A stretch of 64,000 nt of DNA, from NCBI GenBank assembly GCA_022414725.1, contig CM039462.1, positions 4,732,125 to 4,796,124 of the forward strand, written 5' to 3'. Under the pieces are notes generated by a model. It made no database searches and was not told the origin of the DNA. It saw only the letters and a list, made by a program, of their open reading frames with translations. Origin of the DNA: Microglena sp. YARC. Taxonomy: Eukaryota > Chlorophyta > Chlorophyceae > Chlamydomonadales > Chlamydomonadaceae. Numbering within the stretch: the first letter of the stretch is position 1; each line of letters starts with the position of its first letter. Both the position numbers and the translations under genes were made by a program. This document shows, piece by piece, positions 31,853-43,521 of the stretch.

Positions 31853-32012
31853 TGGTTGGGAGTTTGGTTTGTTTGTCCTCGACACACCCCTGATGTAGTG
31901 GGGTTTTTTGCTTTGTGGGTGCTTTTTCTTTTTGTTTAAAGCACAGAGTCTCATACACCCTCGCGGTGTCAAGTAGACTTTAACATGTAATGTAATGTAA
32001 CATACACATTAT
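31853..32012 (+). repeat. Dispersed repeat H with (TAATG)n tail
   Basis: GGTGGTTGGGAGTTTGGTTT to CAAGTAGACTTTAACATG, then TAATGTAATG. An almost identical inverted copy lies at 51640-51795 inside a hAT-like element. The simple tail suggests a retroposon end. Confidence 0.7.
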
Positions 32013-32157
32013 GCGAATAAATAAATAAATAAATAGTACATCTTATAACGGGGAGTGAGGTTGAGGGGGCCAGCTGGGGGCTTGCACTGGGGCCAACCAC
32101 CACTGCACAAAGTGCAAATGGCATGCAAAGTCCTTTTTGTATTCAAAATGTTTTCAC

Positions 32158-32361
32158 CAGGGTACTTCAAATGGCCAAATTGGCCAGCGCTTTCGCGCAC
32201 TTGAAAACAAAAAAACTGCGCTTTGTAGTGCAAAAAGCGAAAAATTGCTCGCACAGTTGCAGCGCCCACAAGGGGTTGCAAAAAACTGCGCTTAAAGCGC
32301 AGAGGGGGCAAAAAGTCAGCGCTTAAATGCGCAAAAGCGCGCGCTTTGAATTACCCTGCTG
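32158..32361. mobile_element. hAT-like MITE, family C, diverged copy
   Basis: CAGGGTACTTCAAATGG to GAATTACCCTG(CTG). A perfect GTTTTCAC flanks both sides if the right end includes CTG. GCGCTTTGTAGTGCAAAAAG is shared with other copies. Confidence 0.72.
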
Positions 32362-32615
32362 GTTTTCACCCCAAGAGGTGGGACCCCTTGCACAAAACAG
32401 CGCCATGAACTGTTCAGAAAGAAAGGCGGAGATATTCCTACATATGCAGGCAGATGTTGGAATGGCAGGACCTACGAGTGTCCCAACAAACTCAACTAAA
32501 CGTTGTATACTTTGATAGTCGGAAGAATGGAAGACCCCACAGGAAGTTGTGGTGTGGACTTGCCTTGGGTGAACACAGCTGGCCTGCCTATGACAATGTC
32601 ATGTAACGTAATTTG

Positions 32616-32617
<2 letters not shown>

Positions 32618-32654
<37 letters not shown>

Positions 32655-32657
32655 TGT

Positions 32658-32688
<31 letters not shown>

Positions 32689-32695
32689 GGGGGGC
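32618..32695 (+). repeat. (TG)n followed by poly-G
   Basis: (TG)n runs into about 22 G. Same composite structure, inverted, as the poly-C/(CA)n tracts. Confidence 0.9.
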
Positions 32696-32927
32696 GAAAG
32701 TGTCAGTCTCAAACGTGCTTTTTGAAATGTAAATTCTGCTATGCATGTCATATATGGCACCTGCTTTCTGTTCACGCACCTTGTTATATTTCGTCCTGGG
32801 GCTGTCAACAAGAAGAGCTTCAAGGAAACTGCCTATAGCAGCGCTGCCATTACCAAAATGCTGCAGAGACATCTTCAAGCCATAGGCCTACTAGATGGTG
32901 AGACTTCTCATAGCTTTTGTCGTGTAA

Positions 32928-33345
32928 TGTAGCAGCATAGCCTGCTACTAGCCTAACTCGACATCCCAAGACTGTCTTTTCAATGTCCCCATGGCCTAGT
33001 TCGTATTCACTGGGTTCGGACCCTAGTCAAAGGATAATAAAGGGGGGTTCGCATCTCACTGCTGGCAAGGTTCCGTAGTGTTTACGAGTCGAAAGGATAA
33101 GATCGCCATAACAATCATGCACGATGCATCAACGTAAAGTTGGTGTGTACGACGTCCAGTTGTAGGCGGGAGTCTGTCAACGAAGTACGATCAAGAACTG
33201 TCGAAGAATACTTGATTCGAAGGAGTGACGGTTCAATGTAGCCGAAGGTGATGTCCCAGTGAATCCGACCTAGGCTATGGGGACATCGAAAAGACAGTCT
33301 CGAGTGTCAATTTAGGCTTGTAGCAGGCTATCTTGCTACATACGT
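32928..33345. mobile_element. Long-TIR element, ~415 bp
   Basis: About 85-bp terminal inverted repeats: the left holds AGCCTGCTACTAGCCTAA and GACTGTCTTTTCAATGTCCC, the right is their diverged complement. Flanks share CGTGTA. The ~240-bp interior has no gene. Confidence 0.75.
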
Positions 33346-33719
33346 GTAACCTTGCAGAGCACGGCCAGGCAGCATGGAAGCCTGGCAGCAACTCTGGCAG
33401 CAGCAGCAGCAGCAAAGGTCACATCCAAACACCAAGTGTTTTTCCATGGAGGCCATTGCCTATAAGCTAGGGTGCTAGCTTATAGTAGCTAAGTACTTTG
33501 ATCCCAACCAGCCCCACGACCATTGCTCCAGGCGATAACATTGCTAGACATAGCTCTTTCCTTACCCCATTCGATCATTATTATTTCGATGGTCCTGAGA
33601 TAGCCAACCATCATAATTACAAGACTGTTCAGAATTTAGGCACAAGCAACAGTTATTTTCAGAGCTTCCAGATTATTTTTGACCATTGCTTGAACTGGTC
33701 AACACTCGCGTTTAAGAAG

Positions 33720-33925
33720 TATGACCAAGAATCCCCGTTCAATGAATGGCTCAATGGCAGAGCTCCTTGAACTATGTAGGTGCCGGGTACGAACCCCCAC
33801 GGGTGCGCTCAAGTGTTCGCGGTGGCTGTCAACCGCCATGGTAGCTTTGTCCAGGTACAGTGGCAGCCCGTTCCCTACCGTCGTTACGATAATACCACGC
33901 CCCACCAGGCGTTATCATTACTTCA
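33720..33925 (+). mobile_element. tRNA-derived SINE, copy 2
   Basis: A-box-like TGGCTCAATGGCAGAGC and B-box-like GGGTACGAACCCC. The body shares CTGTCAACCGCCATGGTAGC with copy 1 and ends GGCGTTATCATTACTT. Confidence 0.75.
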
Positions 33926-34087
33926 TGACCAAAGTTGTTTTCAAGGTCTGCAGAGTTGTCTTGGACAATATTCAAACGGGTCAACGATTGTGTTCCAGGA
34001 CTAGGGTATAATCAAGACTTGTTTTCAGACCTTCCAGAGTTGCCTTGAACATTGCTCAAACTACTGGTCAACAACTTGTGCTATAGG

Positions 34088-34165
34088 AAGTAACGATAAC
34101 GCCTAGTGGGGCGTGGTATTAAGGGAGCCCTCTCTTCCGGTGCTAGAGAACGGGCTGCTACGCTA
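34088..34165 (-). mobile_element. tRNA-derived SINE, 3' fragment
   Basis: AACGATAACGCCTAGTGGGG through GGTATTAAGGGAGCCC to GAACGGGCTGCTAC is the inverted 3' end of the SINE. Confidence 0.65.
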
Positions 34166-34256
34166 TTGGGATTGAAGTAGAAGCAATACTTGTTTTCAGG
34201 GTTGTCAGAGTTGTATTGAACATTGTTCAAACGGGTCAACAATTGTGTTACAGGAT

Positions 34257-34395
34257 TGTAGCACGAACTCAGGGCGCCCGTCGATACAACGATTGTTGGG
34301 GGGTCAGTTCATGAGTTCTTTTTCGTTAAAGCCCATCTTGTCATGGTTGGGCAAGTACCTTCAGCCTATTTGGTCTACCCCTGGACTGCAACAAC
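34257..34395 (+). repeat. Dispersed repeat B
   Basis: TGTAGCACGAACTCAGGGC to CCCCTGGACTGCAACAAC with a CTAA tail. Confidence 0.65.
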
Positions 34396-34404
34396 TAACA
34401 AACT

Positions 34405-34705
34405 AACTAGGGTGTAATCAAGATTTGCTTTCAAAGTTTCAGAGTAGTCTTGAACATTGCTCAAACGGGTCAGCAATTGTATTGAAGGAGAAATATGTTC
34501 CACCAGAGTCATACCAAATGAACAAACATGGACAATGACCATCATGTAACTTACTAAATAACTAGGGTGTAATAAATATTTGCTTCCAGAGTTTTCAGAG
34601 TGGTCTTGAACATTACTCAAACGGGTCAACGATTGTATTGAAGGAGAAATATGTTCCACCGCAATCATTCCAAATGAACAAACATGGACAATGACCATTG
34701 TGTAA
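34405..34705 (+). repeat. ~152-bp direct repeat, two copies, plus older relics
   Basis: TTGAAGGAGAAATATGTTCC and AACAAACATGGACAATGACC occur in both halves. Diverged copies of the TTGAACATTGCTCAAACGGG part also lie at 33960-34075 and 34210-34240. Confidence 0.75.
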
Positions 34706-34726
34706 CAAGTAAACCCAGATCCACAG

Positions 34727-36775
34727 CTTTTCTTTCCAGCTACGAGCAGCAGCTTCTAGGCAGCTGCCTGAGCCAAGCCCTGGGTCAAGCCACAAGATGT
34801 CAACAGTGCAGGAAAGCTGGTTGTGTCAGCTTCAGGTTGCACCAGGTTTGGCTGGCTAGCCATTCAGGGGAGCTGCCTAGAAGCTGCTGCTTGTAGCTGA
34901 AAAGTATGGAACTGAGGGAAAGCGCCCACAGTTTCTTTTGGGGGCTACATGTAGCAGCCTAGAAGCTGCTGAAAGCGCCCACAGTTTCTTTTGGGGGCTA
35001 CATGTAGCTGCCTAGAAGCTGCTGCTCGTAGCTGAAAAGAAAAACTGAGGGAAAGCGCCCACAGTTTCTTTTGAGGGCTACATGTAGCAGCTTCCATCCA
35101 GCTCCATCAGCCAGCCACTGAGTCAAGTCCAATGCTTTCATCTGCAATGGAATTCCCGCCATGCCAGCTTCCAGGTGCAGTAGCCAGCTTCAGGTTTGGA
35201 TAAAGGCCGGGAAAGGGAGCTGCCCAGAAGCTGCTAAGCGTAGCCCAAAAAAGAAACAGTGTAAGCGCCTTGAATTTGAGGTCCTGGCCAAAAATCTACG
35301 GAGCTAATCTGCTCCTCAAAGCATCCCCTATTTCCTCCTTGATCCGGATGTTTATAGCCATTCAGTGGATGATTTGGGTTCAAGGTTTCTGAAGAACCCG
35401 GACTTCGTACATGAAATCGAGAATTTGGCCTGGAAATCTGAGAATTCTCGCGAGAATCTTCGATAATTGGCCTGGGATTCTGAGAACCAAGTCCGAAGTA
35501 CAAAGAGTGCCTCCCAAATCATCCCCTGAATTGCTATAATGCACTGCAGGGCTTTTCTTTTCTGCTTATCTTAGCAGCTTCTTGGCAGCTCTCTGAACCA
35601 GCCGCCGTGGTACACCCAAATATCTCAGCACTTCTGGAAAGCTGAGTTAGCCAGCCTCAAGGTGCACTAGGTTGCGGTCGGTTTGGCTGAATAGCCAGTC
35701 AAGGGAGCTGCTAAGAAGCTGCTTCTCGTAGGAAAAATGTAAGCACTGAGGCACTGTGCATGCCTTGATAGCAAATCAGGGGACGATTTGGGAGTTGGTT
35801 TTCAAAAAAATGTCATACTTCATATATCAAATTTTGCCTGGCATCTGAGAAGTCTGGGAGCATTCTGGGAGATTTGGCCTAAAAAAGTACGATGCCTGAA
35901 CTCTGAGCCCAATTTATCCCCTGAATTGCCAGTCTGAGTCAGGGGAGCTGCCAAGAAGCTGCTTCTCGCAGTAAAAATGTAAGCACTGATGCACTATTCA
36001 TGTCTGTAACTGCGCCACTCACATCGGAGGTGTCGGGACCTATGAATTGCTTGTATCCTGTGATTTACTTTGGGGGGATGGTCGGAAGACCCCCCCCCCC
36101 ATGGATGTTGTGCAGCGGGCTTGTCTTGGGTCAAATATGGCCTGTCTGACTGGGTGTCCTGTGGGAGCCGGTGTGTGCTCATGCGCATGTGCAGTACATG
36201 TGGCAGTACATGTTCCAGTACGTTCGTGTCAAAAGAGTCAAGTGAACCCTGGGCTCTATCAATCCTGGGCTCATGAGTCGTGGAAGTTGGCCCATAAAAC
36301 GTAGATTTTGGATCATGACTCGTGCAAGTTGGCCCACGAACCTCAGCTTTAGGCTAATGGAATGTAAATGTTAAAAATTGTTATGTCTGAAAACGTATAT
36401 TTTTAAGTACCCTTGAAGAAACCCACCACAGGTCCTTACAACAGCACTGGTGCTCTTCCAGTCTCTATTTCTTTTTTGAGCTATGAGTAGCAGCTTCTTG
36501 GCAGCTCCCTTTCCCCATCCTTCGGCCCAACTCAAAGCTAGCCAGTGCGTCTGAACATAGTTTTTATATTCGATTAAGAGCAGCAGCTTCTAGGCAGCTT
36601 TATGAGCTCTCTCTTCATCCAAATCTTAAGCAACCTAGGCACCTAGAAGCTGATATCGTCAACTTTCCAGTGCTCCTGGAATCTTTGGGTTTGGCCCAGG
36701 GGCAGTCTCAGGGAGCTGCCTAGAAGCTGGTGCTGGTAGCCAAAATGAAAACAGTGCGTCTGGACGCCGACAGGG
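34727..36775. repeat. Cluster of foldback elements F
   Basis: Best copy 34739-34902: AGCAGCAGCTTCTAGGCAGC at the left and its complement GCTGCCTAGAAGCTGCTGCT at the right. Partial or diverged copies near 34950-35040, 35060-35255, 35565-35735, 35940-35985, 36480-36580 and 36585-36745. TTTCTTTT-type borders recur. No gene is seen. Confidence 0.7.
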
Positions 36776-36803
36776 AGAGCTCTTAATGCAGCTGAAAGCT
36801 ATG

Positions 36804-37033
36804 TGTTATAGTACGACTTATACGTTGTACATAGACTGGCCTTGTGAGCCACAGTCTGAGTCCTTCAGGTCTCAGAGCCGCTTGACTAGTAGGGGCGACG
36901 CCCCCCGCCATCAGGTGGGGACGCCGCCTGCCGCACCCTGGCAGTACTCATGGTACTGCTCAGGTCTCCTATATGTTCTTCCGATACCTACTAGTGATAT
37001 CTTTGTGTCTCTTTATAAGCTCCACCTCCGCCA
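36804..37033 (+). repeat. Left LTR of the copia element
   Basis: Begins TGTTATAGTACGACTTATAC. Matches 39563-39793, including CAGGTGGGGACGCCGCCTGC. LTR substitutions can date the insertion. Confidence 0.88.
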
Positions 37034-37086
37034 GGATATAGCCAATCAGGGATTGTTGCTGAACATCACCTGATTGCCTGGGGGAC

Positions 37087-37326
37087 ATGGTGCCTGTCAC
37101 GAAGACCCTCGCCATTGAACCACCACGACTCAACGGCTGCCAAGACTTCAGGTCGTGGGAATCGACCCTCAACCTACGGCTTGACAGGGAGCCAGCATTC
37201 CACAAGATCTGGCAGGACTCTCTCAGTCCCTACCCTCCTCCAAACCAATCAGTGCGTGCATCCCTGTATCCGATCACCCCAGCAGAGAACATCTGTGATA
37301 TAACTCAATTCACTAACATGTGGTGA
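37087..37326 (+). pseudogene. copia gag-like N-terminal fragment
   Basis: A 79-codon frame with RLNGCQDFRSWESTLNLRL, like the start of copia gag proteins, ends early at TGA. It is 54 bp inside the left LTR. The rest of gag is missing, so it is a relic. Confidence 0.6.
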
Positions 37327-37573
37327 ACTTTTGTCATCAACAACTCTCCACAGAATTGCAAAGGGAAGTGGCCCTTGTGACAGATGAAGCCTCATAGATA
37401 ATCAGATACCTGAGGACGGCCTATGACCTACCCTTGCATGCACACCAATACTCATTCAGTGCTTTCCAAGAAAAGCCACCCTCAACTCCAGCCTCAGAAC
37501 AGCATGCCCAACATCTTGCCTTACCCCACTCAACAGGGGTCTAACCAGGCTCACCACCCAAACCCCACTGAAA

Positions 37574-38875
37574 ATGAGATCAACCCTAACAGTCATGAAC
37601 ACAACAACCCTGAACTGGGACACACCAATGGCCATGCCCCAAACCCCCAGCAACTGCCACCCGAACAACCATCGCACCTACCTTGAGCCCCCAGACACCC
37701 CAGCCAACAGGCGATCTGGAAGAACTAATCACCACCCTGGCCAGTACACAGAACGCCAACCCGGCTATGCTGTATTGGCAGCTGATCAAGTTCGCATTCC
37801 CAAGAATCACAAGGAAGCCTTGTCTAGCGAATACTCTGTCGAATGGTCGGCTGCTATGACAGCAGACCTGGCAGCTCTCTCTGAGATGAAAACCTGGACG
37901 CTATCGGAACTCCCACCTGGATCTAAACCCATAAGGACCAAGTGGGTCTTTGACCTCAAGCTCCTCGTCTCGGGAGAGATCGACCGCTTCAAAGCCAGGC
38001 TGGTTGCCAAGGGGTATGCTCAACGACTAGGGATGGACTATAATGAGGTATTCGCACCAGTTGCCAAGCATGCTAACATCCGCTTCATTCTCTCAATGGC
38101 CGCAGACCCTGCAGCTTGCCTTGCGCAGCTTGATGTATCCACGGTATTACTGAATGGTGTAGTTGAAGAAGAAATCTACTGCGCCCAACCGCCAGGATTT
38201 GAAAGAGATCACAGAGTCTGCCGCATGTGGAAGTGTCTATATGGACTCATGCAGACATCCAGACAGTGGTACATCAGAGTCAAGACTTACATGATCTCAA
38301 TTGGATTCAGAGAAGTAGATGTTGACCAAGGACTCTTGATCTTGCCTGGTCCTACCAGCACACCTCTCATCTGGGTCCTCCTCTGGGTTTATGACTTCCT
38401 CCTCCTCTCCTTCCACAAGGACATCCTGGGCAAGTACAAGATGACCATCATGGGTCTCTACAAAACCAGAGATCTCGGGGAACCATCAGTGTTCGTTGGC
38501 TATGAGATCACCAGAGACAGGTCCAAAGGGACCCTCCATACCTGCCAGTCCAGATTCATCCAAGAACTCCTCAAGGCCTACAACATCATGGCTGCATCTG
38601 GCAGTGACAGGTTCCCTATCCCTCTCAAACCTGAAGCATCTCTTCCCTACCCAGAAACAGGTCAACCAGAGACTGGTCTCCCCCTTGCCCAGATTGTAGG
38701 CCCCCTCAACTACCTTGCAATCAACACAAGACCAGACATTGCTCAAGCTGTTAATAGGTTGGCCAGGCATAGTTCACGACCCCTGCATGAGCACATGGAA
38801 GCTGCAACGGGTATTGTCAAGTACCTTGCAGGGACTCCAGACCACGGTATCCTCTACACACACTTCAGCCCATGA
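37574..38875 (+). pseudogene. copia reverse transcriptase, broken
   Basis: 433 codons. RT motifs in order: KWVFDLK (~residue 122), FKARLVAKGYAQ (~140), NEVFAPVAK, LNGVVEEEIY, QPPGFE, then LNYLAINTRPDIAQAV near the end. The usual YVDD catalytic motif is WVYDFLLL here, so a catalytic Asp is lost. The frame ends by frameshift into the RNase H frame. Presumed inactive. Confidence 0.85.
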
Positions 38876-39351
38876 CTGGATATTGTGACTCTAACCATGC
38901 TGCATGCCCCATTACCAGGAAATCCATCACTGGGTGGGTATTCTCCAACCAAGGGGGTGCCATCTCATGGCAATCCAAGATCCAAGCATCTACCACAGAA
39001 CTCTCCAGGACTGAAGCTGAATATGTGGCAGCTACCTCAGCAGCCCAAGAGGCCATGTGGCTCAGAAAGCTGCAACACTGTGCCACTGGAGTACAACCAC
39101 CTGGAATCACCATCTGTGGTGACAACCAAGCTGCACTGAGTGCCTGGAACCAAGAGAAGCTCTCTTCCCGCATGAGACACATGGAGACCAGGTACCACTT
39201 CCTCATGGAGCAAGCCAAAGTGGTAGGTATCAAGCTCCAGTGGGTACCCACAGCTGCAAACATGGCTGACATGTTTACCAAGGCACTCCCCAAGATGAAG
39301 TCCTCCCTCTTCAGGGACATGATTGGTTGCCGAGCCAAGACATCAACTTAA
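38872..39351 (+). pseudogene. copia RNase H segment, frameshifted from RT
   Basis: Starts 4 nt before the RT stop in another frame: GYCDSNHA, GWVFSNQGGAISW, STTELSRTEAEYVA, WVPTAANMADMFTKAL. This is the typical C-terminal domain of copia polyprotein. One +/-1 shift separates it from RT. Confidence 0.85.
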
Positions 39352-39562
39352 ACACTTTTCCAAGACCTTCCTATATTGTATTGAACCTAAACTGTGAACA
39401 CTGTAGGATAAGTTTACCATGTCTTTGATATTGGTAGTACCTCAGGGCGGGGGACCTCTCAGACAGTCTGTTTCTTTAACAGTTTCAATGGTTGAACCGC
39501 TAGTGTCTTATAGTAAAATCCCTGGTATTCTTGTCTACCAGGTTACCAGGGATTGGGGGGGA

Positions 39563-39793
39563 TGTTATAGTTCGACTTATGCGTCGTACATAGACTGGCC
39601 TTGTGAGCCACGGTCTGAGTCCTTCAGGTCTCAGAGCCACATGACTAGTAGGGGCGACGCCCCCGGCCATCAGGTGGGGACGCCGCCTGCCGCACCCTGG
39701 CAGTACTCATGGTACTGCTCAGGTCTCCTATATGTTCTTCCGATACCTACTAGTGCTATCTTTGTGTCTCTTGTAAGAGCGCTACCTACGGCA
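39563..39793 (+). repeat. Right LTR of the copia element
   Basis: Follows the purine tract. Starts TGTTATAGTTCGACTTATGC; same internal sequence as the left LTR. Confidence 0.88.
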
Positions 39794-39849
39794 CCAACCG
39801 AGTCCCTGCATTCCCTGCACCGAATACTAAACTATGGGATTGTCCTAGT

Positions 39850-40600
39850 GACTGGCTGTTGGAGCTGCTTGGGAGCTGCCATGCATAACCCCCAAAAGAA
39901 ACAGTGCTGCCTACTGGACCGGGATAGCAGGTTGAACTGGAAGTTGTGGATTGACTGTGCAATTTAAGGTTGCAAGCTTGTATTTGCATTTTCAAATACA
40001 AGCTTGCAAACTCGAAAATAAAGCTTTGCTGCATTTTTATACAGGCCAGCGAATTAAGTGCAGTATTAGCAGCTTCTAGGCAGCTCCCCTGACTGGCTAG
40101 TCCGCCAAACCTGGTGCAACCTAATGCAGCTTGAAGCTAACACATACAACCAGCTTTCCTGTACTGTTTACATCTTGGGGCTTGACCTAGTGGCTGGCTC
40201 AGGGAGCTGCCTAGAAGCTGCTGCTCTTAGCTGAAAATAAAAGCTATGCTACTGGACAGGCTCTGACTATATATAGTTGGTTGGTTGGAGCAGCACTTTC
40301 TGAGGCCTCCAATGCTGCTGCACCAAACGACCCATGCGGGGGCTGCACCCCCACAGGCACCAATAAGCTTCCGACCATCTTGTTTTCCTCTCTATAAGTC
40401 ACAGTTTCTTTTGGGTGCTCACGTGGCAGCTTCTAGGCAGCTCCTTTCCCCCGTCCTTAGGTCAAACCTGGAGCTGGCTAGTGTGTCTGGAAGCAGACAT
40501 GATGGGCATTCCAATGCAACTGACAGCTTTGGGCGTGGCCCAGTATCTGTCAAATGGAGCTGGCTGGAAGGTGCCATGCGCAGCTAAAATATAACCAGTG
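39850..40600. repeat. Foldback elements F (two to three copies)
   Basis: 40066-40240: AGCAGCTTCTAGGCAGCTCC at the left, GGGAGCTGCCTAGAAGCTGC at the right. A second, more diverged copy at about 40425-40590; a half copy at 39855-39910. Confidence 0.7.
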
Positions 40601-41500
40601 CTACATGTCCTCACCACAGCACTTGTGCTCTGCCTACTGGACTGGCTCTGACTGCATACATAGATGTAGTCAGATTTGGTTTTCCGTTTCAGAAATGGGG
40701 TCTTCTGGTAGCGATCAGGTATTTGGTGTCTTTCAAGGTTGGACTCCTGGTAGCAATTTGGGTAGGCGGCCCGAAGGGCCGGCCCGGTGTGTGGGGGCGA
40801 GATTCGAGTCTCATGGTAGCGGAAGGTTTGTCCAAAACAGGGTCCCATGTAGCGATCGCTACTGGCAGCGGAAAATAGTTGGTTGGCTCTGGTTGTAGTT
40901 GGTTGGAGTGGCGGTTTGTGAGGCCTCCAGTGCTGCTGCACCAAACGGCCCGGGTTAAAAAGGAAAATAAAAGGTAAACACAGGCACCAATATGCTGCCG
41001 ACCATGTGTTCCCTCTCTATATGTCCTCGACAAACAACTGGCGATCTTCCTACTGAGCCGCGATAACCGGAAGTACAAGTTGACCGGAAGCTGTGGATTG
41101 TAAACCGGTATAATAGGTGGTGCAGGTTGGAGCAGTAGGGGGAAGTAAGCCCCCACCCCACCTACAACTCACCTGATTTAATGAGCCAACAAGCCAAGGT
41201 TAGAGCTAGGTATTTCTGCGTCATGTTTCTGATGTGTAAGGGACTCAATACAGCCATTTTGGGGGGCCTTGGGCCCATGCAGCCCTCCACGCCTGGGTTT
41301 GATTTGTTTCTTTGGATACCTGGTCTACTGCCTCTACTGGGTGCATGGAGGCTACAGCCATGATAGCCATTTTAGGGGGGCTAAAGGTCGGTAAGGCCTT
41401 AAGACCATGCATACCTCCTAGATATGATTTTTTTATTTGGATACTTGGTCAACAGCCTCCTCTGGGTGCCTGGAGGCTACAGCCATGATCTTGGAGTGAT
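40601..41500. repeat. Low-copy sequence with two direct-repeat pairs
   Basis: No gene is seen. GAGGCCTCCAATGCTGCTGC (40300s) recurs as GAGGCCTCCAGTGCTGCTGC (40919-40938). GGTGCATGGAGGCTACAGCC (41340) recurs near 41468. A short GTAGGGGGAAGTAAGCCCCC at 41137 resembles the introner-like ends. Confidence 0.5.
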
Positions 41501-41758
41501 TTTGGTCCTGGGCCAAAACGTTGTGAGGCAACCACACATGACATGATTAGTACCGTTATGTGACGTACTTCCCGTAATGTCATGTTTTCCTGTTTTTTTT
41601 TACTTTAGTCAGTGCAGTACACCTTTAAATTGCTATGATCACATTTATAACTGGCCCCCTCAACCTCACGCATCGTAATAAGGCGTATGATTTATTATTT
41701 GTATGGCCCTAGCCTTCAAGGCTGGTCGCCTTCTTTGTCAGTAGCATTAGAATTGAAC

Positions 41759-41960
41759 CAGGGCTATTAAGGGGGACCCCCAAATCTGCTTCTCGGTACG
41801 CAGCCTGTTTCAAAAGCTGCTTCTTGAGACGCATCTAACCCTCTGAGATGCAACAGACCCTCTAAAATCTGCTTCAAGGACGACGCAACCCACCCACTAG
41901 ACCTGCGTCTGCGACGCAACTGACCCTGCAAGGCAGAAAGCAGCGTCCTGAACAACCCTA
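41759..41960. mobile_element. hAT-like MITE, family E
   Basis: CAGGGCTATTAAGGGGGACC to GTCCTGAACAACCCTA. Flanking AATTGAAC and CATTGAAC match at 7 of 8. The core has repeated GACGCA motifs. Confidence 0.75.
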
Positions 41961-42014
41961 CATTGAACCCTTTGATAAATGTGACAATAAACGTGAAGTT
42001 CAAGTATCTGCGTA

Positions 42015-42520
42015 ATACGAACTTCGCCCCCCGTCGTTTACAATTTGCCGGGGTTCAGTTCACGTGTGCTTTTTTAAACTGCCTCCCCTATTCTTAAGGT
42101 TGGGCAAGTCCATTTAGCCCATTAGGATACCACTGGGCTATACAAATACATTCATAGATATCCTTCAATTACTCAACACTGTCAAAAGCCGGTGTCTGAT
42201 TACGTGTTTACAGACAATAGATAGCCAGATCGATGAACAACTCAACACAACTTTCAACAATAAAAACGTGGCAACAAAAACAACATGCAAATAAATTCAT
42301 GAGTATGCCATGACGACAGGTATCCACCACTACATTGGACGCAACTATACATATCCTTGGTAAGTATGCGTAGCTACGTAGTCATAAACACAAACTTAGG
42401 AGCCTCTGTCGATTTGTTTATACTCAGTACATCCGTGGTTGTCTTCTCTTAGGCTCTTCTCATGTTGAGGTTGAGTACGTCCCTCCAGCTTATTTGGCTA
42501 CCCCTGGACTGTAACACACA
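42015..42520 (+). repeat. Two diverged repeat B copies
   Basis: About 42015-42150 (GGGGTTCAGTTCACGTGTGC, GGTTGGGCAAGTCCATTTAG) and 42385-42515 (ending CCCCTGGACTGTAACACAC). A third, worn fragment may lie at 42690-42740. Confidence 0.5.
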
Positions 42521-42784
42521 TACAGGAACCAGTTGTGCGCATTCTGTCCTATCTTATGCACTATAGCGGTGCCCCATACATTGCTAAGCAGAAGCTACTA
42601 TATCCATAAGGTACAATCATCTCATTAAATTCTCGCCTCTTGAGACTCTTACGAGCCTACACCAAAGCAGACCTAGTGTTAGGCATACTTCGGGGAGCCT
42701 ACATGCTTGTCCTTTTGAGCTACCTTGGACTACAACACAAGCACACGAAGTAAGGCAGAACGCTTAGGGCTCATAACAATGGGC

Positions 42785-42905
42785 TCATAACTCCCTGCTG
42801 GTGCACCGTCAATGGTGGGCATGGTGTGACAGGCTGGCGCATTATCAATGGTGGGCATGGGGTGCCAGGCTGGCGCACCGTCAATGGTAGGCATGGGGTG
42901 CTAGT
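42785..42905 (+). repeat. ~46-bp tandem repeat, three copies
   Basis: GTCAATGGTGGGCATGG with GGCTGGCGCA repeats three times. 42906-43168 shows nothing further. Confidence 0.7.
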
Positions 42906-43176
42906 AGTGTTTGCTTACTCATGCGGTCTACCTAGCAGCTGAGTGCATTCAATTTAATTCGCCATTGCTTTGCTATGTCCACAAGCGATACGATATCCAT
43001 GCCTCTCATTTGAATCCCTGGAGGGGATCACCATACCTTGATTTCATAGCATGCTGCTGCATTTCATTGCATGCACGTGTTGTCATTTTTGCTACGTCCT
43101 ATGCGAGGTAGACGAGAGCTAGAGGGATCTGCCCCTAGGATCCCACCAGACACGTGAACAATCAGCCATACATGAG

Positions 43177-43361
43177 TAGGGAACGGCAACTAATATTAGT
43201 GTTTGAAACACTAATATTAACTAATATTATTACAGTGTCACAATAATATTAGTTTTTCAAATAAATTCAAATTTCTGGTGAGGCGGCTCGTCCGACTAAT
43301 ACTATATAATGTTATATAATATTATTTAGTCACTAATATTATATAACATAGCCGACCCCTA
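43177..43361. mobile_element. hAT-like MITE, family D (palindromic core)
   Basis: TAGGGAACGGCA at the left, GCCGACCCCTA at the right, and a perfect 8-bp flanking duplication TACATGAG. The core is built of ACTAATATTAGT palindromes. Confidence 0.88.
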
Positions 43362-43521
43362 TACATGAGCGATGCTGGTGGCAGTAAATATCAGATAGAA
43401 AGCTATTTGCCCTGGGAGTGAACAAACAGGTTTTCAACAGCAGTCAGGCCAGTCACCAGTCAGCAGTCAGGCTGACATTCGACTGCAGTGCATACATGCA
43501 TTGCATCCCACCTAAATTTCA

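Larger units (their letters stand above)
36804..39793 (+). mobile_element. Ty1/copia LTR retrotransposon, internally deleted
   Basis: Left LTR 36804-37033 and right LTR 39563-39793 (~230 bp, start TGTTATAG, ends TCCGCCA and TACGGCA). They are highly similar except at the 3' ends and a few sites. A purine tract (GATTGGGGGGGA) precedes the right LTR. The internal part is only ~2.5 kb: gag-like start, a linker, reverse transcriptase and RNase H. Zinc knuckle, protease and integrase are not found. No clear 5-bp target duplication. Confidence 0.9.
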
